This document shows positions 37,056 through 47,336 of a stretch of DNA of 64,000 bases, in pieces. The DNA comes from Litsea cubeba (lineage: Eukaryota; Streptophyta; Magnoliopsida; Laurales; Lauraceae). Both the position numbers and the translations under genes were made by a program. The notes beneath the pieces were generated by a model. It saw only the letters and a list, made by a program, of their open reading frames with translations. It was not told the DNA's origin and made no database searches. The stretch covers positions 22,549,678 through 22,613,677 of the forward strand of contig CM022947.1 in NCBI GenBank assembly GCA_012931725.1, given 5' to 3'. The number at the start of each line of letters is the position of its first letter. Position 1 is the first letter of the stretch.

Positions 37056-38208
37056 ATAGGCCATGCAAATTTGACATAGAGTTATGCACATTTGTAAAAG
37101 ATGGGAAGACACCTTAATAGGTGCATTTGAAAACAATAGAAGACAAGTCTAAATCATGATTTAAGCAAATCAAATCATAAATGAGAAAATTAAGGAATTG
37201 CATAAATCTGATTTTCACATTAAATGCATCAATTCATCCACTTGCCTTGGGTCTAAAGCTAGCAATTTAAGCTCTAATCACCTCTTAAGCTCACAATAAA
37301 CCACCTATACAAAAACCCTCAAATCCAATCCAAGAATATCAAAATCCAAGCAAAACAAAACGAAATCTTTCAATAATCGAAATGGGCTTCTCTAAGACTC
37401 AACGAACAAGAACCTAGGAGATGGAAAAGAGCTCTTACCTAGAAGGTCCTCAAATAAGCAAGGCTAGCCCAAGGACGAGTTCAAAGTCTATGAATCTCCT
37501 AAAAAACGGTACCAAATGAAAGCTCTTGGAATGGGGAGAAAGATTTGTGAAGCTTCTATCGCGATTTGAGCAAGCTTTGATGAAGACTTGTGAGGAAGAA
37601 TACAAGGAGAAAAAGAGAAAGGTGGCTGCTGCAGGAGCTTCTCTTGTGCAGGAATTAGGGCAAGCAAATGGAATGAGGAAGGTGGGTTCTCTATATATAC
37701 AAAGGAGAGAGTGGGTCCCACAACTTAAAACATTCGTCGGGCTAAAAACATGCATCTCGGGACCTCAAATGAATTCGACGAAGAAGACAAAGTTGTTCAA
37801 CGAAATATCTAGTTTCCAGAAAGTGTATGTTTTGCAAGTTTTGGTGATATTGAAAATCGTGTCCAGATTTTGAGTAAAAAGACTGTTTTGCCCTCAAATC
37901 GATAAAAGTCCGGTTTCGGGCCCTCGAATGAAAACGAGGTCAACACGAAAGTTGTAGGGAATAATAAGATAAGTCAAACGGGATTAAAAACATAATTTTA
38001 GGAAATCATGATTAAACCCCCAAGCTCACGTGAATCCGTAACAAGGACCCCCAAAGGGTCCTACAAATCAAGAAGGCTCTCAAAATTTTCCAAAGCTATT
38101 ATAAAAGCTATTCTAACCCAAAACTAAGTCCAAATCCACTAAATACACTTATAACTAAGACATAACTTAATTAACACTAATCGAGGTCTCTCGGGTCGGG
38201 GTCTTACA

Positions 38209-38221
38209 TTCTCCACCCCTT
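38209..38221 (-). promoter_or_regulatory. Polypurine tract of the chromovirus
   Basis: On the minus strand AAGGGGTGGAGAA lies directly before the LTR start TGTAAGACCCC. It is the plus-strand DNA primer site of reverse transcription. Confidence 0.75.
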
Positions 38222-38657
38222 AGGACATTTGGTCCTCCAAATGAGATAAACTCACCTCCGGTAGTAGGTGCGGGTATTTCTTCTGAACTTGATCCCGTAA
38301 TCCCCAAGTTGCTTCTTCCGATCCATGATTCTCCTAAAGCACTTTGACCCACTGAATAGTGCGTGTCCTCAGCTCTTGTTCCTTGGTGTCAATAATCTGT
38401 TTAGGCTTCTCAACATATGTAGCATCTTCTCTGATTTCCAACGGCTCATAACGGAGTATATGCAATCTATCGGGGACGTACTTCTTCAACATAGATACAT
38501 GAAAAACGTTGTGTACGCCGGAGAGTTCGGGTGGTAAGGCTAATCTGTAAGCCACATCACCAATCCTACTCACAATATCATACGGTCCGATGTATCTCCG
38601 AGATAACTTACCTTTCTGCCCAAACCTCAATGTTCCACGAGTAGGTGACACTTTCAA
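38222..38657 (-). pseudogene. Integrase C-terminal domain plus chromodomain-like tail
   Basis: On the minus strand this continues the pol frame: a GPF/Y-type integrase C-terminus (KLSRRYIGPYDIVSRIGDVA, then VFHVSMLKKYVPD) is followed by a tail EIREDATYVEKPKQIIDTKE...NHGSEEATWGLRDQVQKKYP. The tail matches the chromodomain-like module that ends chromovirus polyproteins and guides integration to particular chromatin. A stop (TAG, near 38333-38335) falls where the conserved Trp of the module would be. The extra copy at 46385-46637 has a stop (TAA) at the same codon, so the lesion predates the duplication or recurs in the family. Confidence 0.8.
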
Positions 38658-39653
38658 TAAAACCTTATCTCCTTCTTTGAACTGTAAGTCCTTTCTGTGA
38701 GAATCTGCATAGCTCTTCTGCCTACTCTGAGCTACTTTCAGACGTTCTTAGATCAATTTGACCTTGTCACTTGTCTCACTAACAATGGTAGGTCCATGGA
38801 AATTGCGGGTGCCAACTTCTTCCCAACAAACAGGTGTCCTACACCTTCTGCCATAGATAGCCTCAAAAGGCGCCGTCCCTATACTCGAGTGGAAACTGTT
38901 GTTGTAAGCAAACTCACACAACGGTAAGGCTTCATCCCACTAAGTCTTGAAATCTAACACACAAGCTCTGAGCATGTCCTCAAGTGTCTGAATTGTCCTC
39001 TCTGACTGACCATCGGTCTGTGGGTGATAGGTTGTGCTGAACTGTAACTTCGTACCCATAGACTCATGCAATGTCTTCCAAAATCTCAAGACGAATCTGT
39101 TGTCTCTATCGGATGTGATGGAAACTGGTTGTCCATGTCGACTGACAATCTCTGTGACGAACAACTGTGCCAAAGGCAACATATGCATCTTCTTCCCAGT
39201 CTTCATCGGTAGGAAATGAGCTGACTTGGTGAGACGGTCCACGATGACCCAAATAACATCATTGCGTCTACTAGTCTTCGGCAATCCCGAGATGAAATCC
39301 ATGGTAATGTGCTCCCATTTCCATTCCGGGATCTCTAATGGCCGTAGCAACCCTGGAGGCTTCTGATGTTCTGCCTTGATCAACTGACATGTCATACATC
39401 GAGAGACAAATGCTGCAATTTCCCTCTTCATGTTGTTCCACCAAAATCTGTTCTTCAAGTTCTGGTACATCTTTGTGTTGCCCGGATGTATGGAATACTT
39501 GGTATTGTGAGCCTCTGTCATGATATCATTCCTCAAGTCCTCCAAGTTAGGTACACATAGACGGTCTCGGTAGTACAAAACTCCATCTACAACACGAAAA
39601 TCCAGACGATCTGCTATGTGCTCTAAAATTTTGGCCAACTCTAGGTCTTGCAA
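38658..39653 (-). pseudogene. Integrase zinc-binding and catalytic core
   Basis: Minus-strand pol frame. The N-terminal HHCC zinc domain is visible (HNTKYSIHPGNTKMY ... CMTC). The DDE core residues are present in MDFISGLP, ITSDRDNRF and TDGQSERTIQ. A stop at 38940-38942 cuts the core's C-terminal part; the frame resumes through WDEALPLCEFAYNNSFHSS to join the C-terminal domain. Integrase inserts the cDNA into chromosomal DNA. The reading frame is the same as RT and protease, so pol was one continuous ORF with only point lesions. Confidence 0.9.
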
Positions 39654-39686
39654 CTGATTCTCTTTGATCTTTTGAATGAAAGAAGG

Positions 39687-40979
39687 CTATGACACTGACA
39701 TAATTGCTAACATAACACCCTTCCTTAGAGGCTGAAAATATACTCCCAACTCCTCGAACTGCTGAAAAACATAACTTCCCCGAAGACTTGCCATGCTAAC
39801 TGACTTCCTGCTCAAGGCATCTGCAACTACATTCGCTTTCCCCGAGTGATACTTGATTGGAAAATCATAGTCCTTGATATATTCCATCCATCTCCTCTGC
39901 CTCATGTTTAACTCTTTCTGGGAAAATAAGTATTGTAGACTACAGTGGTCGGAGTGAACCTCAAACTTCTCTCCATAAAGATAATGTCTCCACATCTTCA
40001 ACGCTAAAACAACTGCTGCTAACTCAAGATCATGTGTTGCATAGTTCTTCTCGTGCTCTTTCAACTGCCGGGATCCATAAGCAACTACTTTACCATCCTG
40101 CATCAACACGCATCCAAGTCCAATATTGGAAGCATATTTAAAAATGGTGAAACCGCCGCTACCGGATGGCAAAGTAAGGACTGGAGCTGTTGTCAATCTC
40201 TTCTTCAGCTCTTGGAAACTAGCTTCACTGTTGTCTGTCCACACATAAGGTGCATTCTTCCTTGTCAACTTCGTCAAAGGTGACACAATTGACGAAAATC
40301 CTTGTACAAACCCATGGTAATATCCTGCTAATCCCAGAAAACTGTTGATCTCCGATTCATTCTTCGGTCTTTCCCAATTTATAACTGCTTCAATTTTGGA
40401 TGGGTCCACTGATAGTCCTTCCTTGGAGATAATATGACCCAAAAATATGACTTGGTCCAACCAAAATTCACACTTACCGAGTTTTGCAAATAAGTGATTC
40501 TCCCTCAAAAACTGGAGTGCTATCCTCAAATGTTCTTCATGCTCTTCTTTGGTCTTGGAATACACCAGAATATCATCAATAAACACCACTGTGAACTGAT
40601 CCAAATACTCTGCAAATATCTTGTTCATCAATGCCATGAGCACTGCCGGTGCATTCGTTAAACCGTATGGCATCACTAGAAACTCATAGTGTCCATATCT
40701 TGTTCGAAAGGCTATCTTCGGTACATCTGAATCTCTTACTCTCAACTGATGGTAGCCAGATCTCAAATCAATCTTCAAAAAGTAAGTAGCTCCTTGAAAC
40801 TGATCAAATAATTCATCTATTCTTGGCAATGGATACTTGTTCTTGATGGTCACTTGGTTCAATCTCCGGTAGTCAATACACATTCTCATGGAACCATCTT
40901 TCTTTTTCACAAACAACACCGGTGCTCCCCACGGTGAAATACTCGGCCTCACAAAACCTTTGTCTAACAATTCTTTCAA
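39687..40979 (-). pseudogene. Reverse transcriptase and RNase H of the chromovirus
   Basis: A 430-codon open stretch on the minus strand. RT motifs in order: KKKDGSMRMCIDYRRLN, YPLPRIDELFDQ, FLKIDLRSGYHQ, the active-site FIDDILVYS (residues about 133-141) and FLGHIISKEGL. RNase H follows, with THDLELAAVV and the VHSDHCSL and ADALSRK motifs. The first RNase H catalytic Asp appears lost: the expected D-A-S motif reads Y-A-S (in GFTIFKYASNIG), a single G-to-T change. A stop upstream at 40980-40982 separates it from the protease part and another lies between it and integrase. RT copies the element RNA into cDNA in cytoplasmic particles. Confidence 0.93.
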
Positions 40980-41129
40980 CTAAATCTTCAATTCTCCTAA
41001 TTCTGCTGGAGCCATTCTGTTGGGTGCAATAGATATCGGAGCGGTCCCCGGTAACAACTCAATGATGAAATCTATCTCTCTGAGGGGTGGTAAACCTGGT
41101 ATCTCCTCCGAAAAAACATCCGGGAATTC

Positions 41130-41633
41130 CTAAACAATAGGGATCTCCTCCACCCCTTGGGACCGTTTATCCTCCGTGATAAATGCCAAATATGCCTCAC
41201 ATCCACTTCTTAGAAGTCTATCAGCCTTCAACGCTGAAAGAAACCCTGTACGAGGATTACTCCTCTCTCCCTGAAACAACACCCCCGCTTGGGTCTCCTC
41301 TAACATAAAAGTTAGGGTCTTATGGAAACAATCCATAGTAGCATGGTATCCTGCTAACCAATCCATCCCTAGGATGACATCAAAATCCTGCATCTCCAAT
41401 AAAATGAGATCTGCCGGTAACACTACTTCTCCTATTTTGACTGGACAACTAGAGTAAAAAGTCCTACAAATAACTTCCTTACCTAAAGGGGTAGTCACAG
41501 TCAAAATAAAATCCAATTCTCTCGAATGCATGTCAATCAACTTAGCAAATTTTGGAGATAGGAATGAGTGAGTAGAGCCAGGGTCAAACAAAACCCTAGC
41601 ATCAAAACCACAGATGAGAAGTGTACCTTCCAC
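41130..41633 (-). pseudogene. Aspartic protease of the chromovirus polyprotein
   Basis: Minus strand, 167 codons. The retropepsin-like core is visible: VLFDPGSTHSFLS (active-site Asp in D-P-G-S form, residues about 16-28) and VILGMDWLAGYHA. It cleaves the gag-pol polyprotein. It lies in the same frame as RT and ends at a stop (41127-41129), after which the frame continues EFPDVFSEEIPGLPPLREID into the RT linker. The start given is the first Met of the open stretch, not a true initiator. Confidence 0.88.
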
Positions 41634-41935
41634 TACGTTGCCTTCTGCCTCTACATCAGCTCTGTTGACAGCATAGAGTTGTGCCCTTTGGTGTGGCCTA
41701 TTCTGGACTTGCTGTTGCCTACCCTGCTATGCATTCCTATTCTGATTCTGAGGACGTTGATTCTGATTCTGGTTTTGCCCTTACTGACGAGCCTGTTGTT
41801 GTTGTCGCTATTGTGGCCTATACTGTTGTTGTGATGCCTTTCGCTATAGTGGCCTTGCCTGATTCTGGGCTACTAGTGCATTTTGAGGTGGTGCCTGATG
41901 TTGTACTCCCTGTTGTCGCTGATTCTGCCTGTTAT

Positions 41936-42999
41936 GCCTTGGGCAATCCGAAACATGCTCCTGACATAGTACGGCATTGAGCACTTTCGTGGTTCTTCCC
42001 ACAGTGGATGCAAACCAATGGATTCTGCACATTTAGCTCTTGCCTTGGCCTCTTATTCTGATTGTTCCTCTATTGATTGTTCTGCTGCTGGTGGCCCTGA
42101 CCCTTTCCCTGAACTCTGAGAATCTTGTTGTGGAAGTTCTCAAACTTATAGGCTCTCTTGATAGCTTCCTCAAATGTTGCTGGTGGTGTAATCCCGGTAG
42201 CATCCCTTTCAATGATAGGATGAAGTCCCTCAAGGGACTTTGCTATCTTTTTCTCCGCTGTATCTACCAACTCTGGAGCATATCGGGACAATCTCTCAAA
42301 CTTAGTGAGGTATTCGAGGACTGTCATATTTCCTTGGACAAGTTGCTGAAATTCTGCTGCCTTTTGCTTCTTCACATGTGCTGGTACATATTTGTCTCCA
42401 AACTCTTTCTTGAAGTTAGTCCATTGCTGTACATCTGCTATTGTCCTGTACTCTGCCTTAATGGTCTTCCACCATATATCTGCTAAGCCCGTGAACATAG
42501 AAGTTGCAAGTTGTACTCGTTCTATGCCCGTACACGTGAAGATATCAAAGATGTTCTCCGTATGCTCAAGCCAGTCATCTGCTGTCATTGGATCCTCCGT
42601 TCCCATGAACTCCTTCGGGCCTCTCTTCCTGAACCATTCATATAACACATTGGGGTCATTTGCCCTATTGTTGACCACACCCGGTGGTACAACTGGAATA
42701 TGCTCGGGCCTCCTTTCTAATACACCCAACAACTGTGCCTGCATTCGAGCCATTTCCCTTGCGTGATCTTCGTCTTTCTTGGCCATCTGCTCTTGCAATT
42801 TGGCCTGTGTCTCATGTGCTTGAGCCTGTAACCTTGCCTGGTTCTCATTGGCTTGATGTTACTGGTCTAACATGGCTTGCATCATCTGTTGGAATTGGTT
42901 CTGCATATTGTTATCCTGTGTATCCTCTTCAATAGGCCCTGTATTCTCACTGTTAATAGCAACGTGGTTACTGTTTGCTGCTCGTTTGCGAGGTGGCAT
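41936..42999 (-). pseudogene. Gag of the chromovirus with zinc knuckle
   Basis: The likely start is the ATG at 42999 on the minus strand (MPPRKRAANSNHVAI), about 135 bp after the primer site. A CAA-to-TAA type stop falls at about 42862; the next open part (42798 on) contains a coiled region (QEQMAKKDEDHAREMARMQA) and the capsid-like domain (AEYRTIADVQQWTNFKKEFG, then LTKFERLSRYAPELVDT). A CX2CX3HX4C zinc knuckle, CIHCGKNHESAQC, lies at about 41974-42012. Just after it the frame shifts relative to pol (gag in frame 0, pol in frame 2 of the minus strand) and a TAA ends gag. A second knuckle appears broken at this frameshift. Gag forms the virus-like particle. Confidence 0.85.
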
Positions 43000-43134
43000 A
43001 ACGCTGCAAAACAAATTGTTAGCATAGAAAATCAAGCACAGGGTGATTACACATTGCTCACACGATCCTATCTAACGAATCCTCGCCACGTCCTTAAGAT
43101 TTCTAGTTCCTTTTAATTGCCTGAAACATGTCCC

Positions 43135-43146
43135 GCTCTGATACCA
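43135..43146 (-). promoter_or_regulatory. Primer binding site (initiator tRNA-Met)
   Basis: On the minus strand the 5' LTR end GGGGTCGCGACA is followed by GAC and then TGGTATCAGAGC, complementary to the 3' end of plant initiator tRNA-Met. Confidence 0.9.
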
Positions 43147-43149
43147 GTC

Positions 43150-46100
43150 TGTCGCGACCCCGGACTGGGTTAGGGAATCCAAATCCGGGAACGGGACTAA
43201 TGATGCCACGCCACGTGCATCTCTTTAGCTAATCCGCATACGGAATTGAGAAAACATTTATCCATGCACGTGATTTCCCACAGGGTTCCGCGGTGAGGAT
43301 TATCCATGCATATCATCTCACATGTAAACATATCAAACGCATATTCGAGATTGCGGAAGCATGTAGTAAATCATAGTAGTGTTATTCCATTCCATAAACA
43401 AGACTGACTTATAATTTATATGACAAGATATCAGAATGAGCAATGAGCATTAGCATATTACCCAAAAGTAAGGTTAAATGTATATACAAAAGATCAGTTG
43501 ATTAGTTGCCCCCAAAATAATGGTCAACAAAGACCAATACATAACAAAATAATAAACCCAAATGATGTAATCATAAGCTCCCAAAAGTGTCGTTCTCAAA
43601 GCCTGAATGAATGTCTACATAACATCATCAGCTTGCCACTCTATGACGCGTTACGGTTCACCGACCGCCTCCTCAGGCTCCTCCTCAATGGTAATTGGTT
43701 AGGGACCTGAGTACCAAAATAAATGGATCAGACACGACGGTCTGACAGGTAGGTGAAAAGATATGATAATACATTGAAATAATGATACCTTAGAAAACAT
43801 ATTGAAAACCTGTATAAACAATGAATTTCGTAAAAGACAATGCATCATTTAATGGGTAAAAGCATGAACAATATAAAACAATAAGTTACCAAGAATAAGG
43901 AACTGACAAGGTGGCAACCACACAAAGCTAAATCCTCTCTCACAAAAGTGATGAGAGTTATCAGGGCGTTGCTCTTGGTCACACAAAGTGAGGAGATATA
44001 ACGACGTTGACCTCAGTCACACGAGGTGAAGAGAGTCAACGAATTTATATAATCATATACATATAGCAAGAAAAGAACATGGTAGCGAACCAGATAGCAA
44101 TACAAGATAAGACCCATGATGCAGCTGGCAGGACAAGAGGGGGATCTCCAAACCGGTGGATCAAACCATTAAGGTACATCCAAGCTTAGTGGTGCCGACT
44201 CATAGGTCATGGGCAAGAAAACAAAATGATACGTACATATATATATCAGGGCAAGATGCTAATCAGCATAAGACATATCGCTTCAGGTCAAGCAAGAACA
44301 AGATGGTAATTATGCTAAAAACCATATCCGGGGCAAGACTAGTTACAAGGCATGAAACGTGAAATCTACAAGTGAAATCCGGTAAAATCAGGTACAAATG
44401 GATTCTGTAAATCCCCGGGCCAAGGGTTGGAAGGTTCGAGATTTAAATCAATGTGTATAGGGTCTCGTTTGTCAATTAAATATTTATTTGGCACTCCAAA
44501 AGAATTAGAGACAACCCGGGACCTTACACACATTGATAAGTTACAAGACCTCTAACGAGATTAGGGTGATGAGGGTTTTTCTACAGTATAGTCTCATATG
44601 TTCTCTGAAAGAAACGAGGAAGAAATTGACCATCGGTTGGCTCCTCGGCTGATGTCGGTCAGCCGACAGGGCCATGTCGGTCGGCCGGCAGGGTCATGTC
44701 GGTCAGCCGACACTATAGTATCAGAATTTGTGGAAAAGAATGCAGCTATCTGGAAATGAAGCCGAGAGTCTGTCGGTTGGATGTCGGTCGACCGACATGG
44801 GGATGTCGGTTCACCGACAGCTGACCCACGGAAATTCAGGCTGATTGCAGCTTTCTGGAATAGGGACCGAACCGGTGTCGGTCACCTGTCGGTTAGCCGA
44901 CACCTCTGCATCATAAAGTTTCAGAAGTTTGCAGCTCTCTGGAAATGGAATCGAGAACCGTCGGTTCGCTATCGGTTGGATGTCGGTCGACCGACGAGTT
45001 GACCGATAGCTGCGAACACAGCGTTTCTGAAGCAGATTTTCAGTCCTTCCTTCCTCCAACTTTTCTCATTTTTAAGGGTCAGATCCCTATACAATATTGA
45101 GTTAAAAACTCCACCATTTCTACATTAAAATTTTCATTCTCCACACTTCAATTCCACCATTTGAATCTCCAAAACATTCACCGCACACTACCTTTTCCTA
45201 CCATTCAAATAACTTAGAAACCAATATAACATAGGCCATGCAAATTTGACATAGAGTTATGCACATTTGCAAAAGATGGAAAGACACCTTAATAGGTGCA
45301 TTTGAAAACAATAGAAGACAAGTCTAAATCATGATTTAAGCAAATCAAATCGTAAATGAGAAAATTAAGGAAATGCATAAATCTGATTTTCACATTAAAT
45401 GCATCAATTCATCCACTTGCCTTGGGTCCAAAGCTAGCAAATTAAGCTCTAATCACCTCTTAAGCTCACAATCAACCACTTATACAAAAACCCCCAAATC
45501 CAACCCTAGAATATCAAAATCCAAGCAAACCAAAACGAAATCTTTCAATAATCGAAATTGGGCTTCTCTAAGACTCAACGAACAAGAACCTAGGAGATGG
45601 AAAAGAGCTCTTACCTAGAAGGTCCTCAAATAAGCAAGGCTAGCCCAAGGACGAGTTCAAAGTCTATGAATCTCATAAAAAACGGTACCAAATGAAAGCT
45701 CTTGGAATGGGGAGAAAGATTTGTGAAGCTTCCATCGCGATTTGAGCAAGCTTTGATGAAGATTTGTGAGGAAGAACACAAGGAGAAAAAAAGAAAGGTG
45801 GCTGCTGCAGGAGCTTCTCTTGTGCAGGAATTAGGGCAAGCAAATGGAATGAGGAAGGTGGGTTCTCTATATATACAAAGGAGAGAGTGGGTCCCACAAC
45901 TTAAAACATTCGTCGGGCTAAAAACATGCGTCTCGGGACCTCAAATGAATTCGACGAAGAAGACAAAGTTGTTCGACGAAATATCTAGTTTCCAAAAAGT
46001 GTATGTTTTGTAAGTTTTGGTGACATTGAAAATCGTGTCCAGATTTTGGGTAAAAAGACTGTTTTGCCCTCAAATCGATAAAAGTCCGGTTTCGGGCCCT

Positions 46101-46384
46101 CGAATGAAAACGAGGTCAACACGAAAGTTGTAGGGAATAATAAGATAAGTCAAACGGGATTAAAAACATAATTTTAGGAAATCATGATTAAATCCCCAAG
46201 CTCACGTGAATCCATAACAAGGACCCCCAAAGGGTCTCACAAATCAAGAAGGCTCTCAAAATTCCCCAAAGCTATTATAAAAGCTATTCTAATCCAAAAC
46301 TAAGTCCAAATCCACTAAACACACTTATAACTAGGACACAACTTAATTAACACTAATCGATGTCTCTCGGGTGAGGGTCTTACA
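43150..46384 (-). mobile_element. 5' LTR of the chromovirus
   Basis: 3235 bp, uninterrupted, TGTCGCGACC to GGTCTTACA on the plus strand. It carries the same GTCGAC-core palindrome cluster as the 3' LTR and a TATA-like run (CTATATATAC, near 45867, minus strand promoter). On its right it is followed by internal sequence of the same family rather than by host flank, so it is shared by two internal regions. Confidence 0.9.
44650..45015. repeat. Palindrome cluster with GTCGAC core (5' LTR)
   Basis: About ten GTCGGT/ACCGAC units. The perfect 18-mer ATGTCGGTCGACCGACAT is at 44781-44798, and a further GTCGGTCGACCGAC near 44982-44995. Two units intact here are mutated in the 3' LTR copy. Confidence 0.87.
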
Positions 46385-46637
46385 TTCTCCACCCCTTAGG
46401 ACATTTGGTCCTCCAAATGAGATAAACTCACCTCCGGTAGTAGGTGCGGGTATTTCTTCTGAACTTGATCCCGTAATTCCCAAGTTGCTTCTTCCGATCC
46501 ATGATTCTCTTAAAGCACTTTGACCCACTGAATAGTGCGTGTCCTCAGCTCTTGTTCCTTGGTGTCAATAATCTGTTTAGGCTTCTCAACATATGTAGCA
46601 TCTTCTCGGATTTCCAACGGCTCATAACGGAGTATAA
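46385..46637 (-). pseudogene. Second, truncated chromovirus internal 3' end
   Basis: Nearly identical to 38209-38461: polypurine tract, chromodomain-like tail with the same stop position, and the end of integrase. It stops abruptly after CATAACGGAGTATA, where the Tat element begins. The arrangement reads internal-LTR-internal-LTR on the minus strand. Confidence 0.9.
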
Positions 46638-47147
46638 GTGGTTGGGATCTACATTCAGTTTGTGGCACATAACTTCAGGGTCGATCCTGGGCATTTCGCT
46701 CAGAGTCCAGGCGAAGACATCTCTGTTCTGCATCAAGAACTTTGAGAGCTCGGTCCTCTCGGGGTCGGGAAGCTGGCTACCGAGCAGGAAGAACCAGTCT
46801 GGGTCGAGTGGATTGATCCTGACTTCGGTTAGATCCTCGATGCTCTTCCTCTCTAGATCTCGGCCGATCTCGTCCAGCTCCCTTTCGAGTTCCGCCATAT
46901 GAGCCTGCCCCAGCTCCTTCTCTCCAGGGATAATAGCCATCATGCACTGCTTGGCCAGTTGCTGATCTCCGTCCACACTGATCACTTCCATCCTGCCCTC
47001 CTTGTTCTCAAGCAAGAACTTCAGCTTCTGGTGGAAAGTGGAGGGAACTGCTTCCATAATGTGGAGCCACGTCCTACCCATAATAGCATTATAGGGGGAG
47101 GGGGCATCCACTACTAGGAAGTCGGTCATCACAGAGGCTCCACCCAC
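46545..47147 (-). pseudogene. Chimeric ORF: Tat protease/RT linker fused to chromovirus integrase tail
   Basis: A 200-codon open frame on the minus strand. Residues 1 to about 170 are Tat-type: end of protease (TDFLVVDAPSPYNAIMGRTW), then the RT leader FLMQNRDVFAWTLSEMPRID up to NVDPNH. The last ~30 residues come from the chromovirus integrase region read in another frame. The equivalent place in the plus-strand Tat copy (about 58400) continues into RT instead. The fusion marks a recombination breakpoint at about 46637. Whether it is transcribed is unknown. Confidence 0.8.
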
Positions 47148-47336
47148 TCGGGTCTCCAGAGTGATCCTTCCTTTGGGGTAGACCGGTTGGCGTTGAATCC
47201 TATTAGAGGCATACGAGCCTATTTTAAATCAGCCTCCGAGAGACCCATCTTTTTGAAACATCCGAAGTAGAGGATCTCGGATGAGCTCCGGAGTTGATGA
47301 GGATTCTCTTCACTATGAAGTCTCGCAGCTTCAATG
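47148..47336 (-). pseudogene. Tat protease, mutated active site
   Basis: Minus-strand reading LTLKLRDFIVKRILI leads into the position of the active-site motif. The plus-strand copy has IDPGSS there; this copy reads INSG followed by a frameshift. The catalytic Asp codon is therefore changed to Asn and the enzyme would be inactive. Confidence 0.7.

Larger units (their letters stand above)
31853..38208 (-). mobile_element. 3' LTR of the chromovirus, split by a solo LTR
   Basis: The two LTR parts 31853-33942 and 37061-38208 together make about 3238 bp, equal to the 5' LTR. The break lies at ATAACATAGG|CCATGC, which is intact in the 5' LTR at 45226-45246. The left end is TGTCGCGACCCCGGAC; the right end GGGGTCTTACA abuts the polypurine tract. 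Confidence 0.9.
31853..46384 (-). mobile_element. Tekay/Del-like chromovirus (Ty3/gypsy), nearly complete
   Basis: LTRs of about 3.24 kb at 31853-38208 (3' LTR, interrupted) and 43150-46384 (5' LTR) both read TGTCGCGACC... to ...GGTCTTACA on the plus strand. Between them lie, on the minus strand, a primer site TGGTATCAGAGC (43135-43146), gag, protease, RT-RNase H, integrase with chromodomain, and a polypurine tract AAGGGGTGGAGAA (38209-38221). The two LTRs are very similar, so the insertion is fairly young, yet every coding region carries stops. No matching target duplication is found: the right side continues into a second internal end of the same family. Clade assignment rests on domain order, long LTRs, tRNA-Met priming and the C-terminal chromodomain-like tail. 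Confidence 0.85.
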
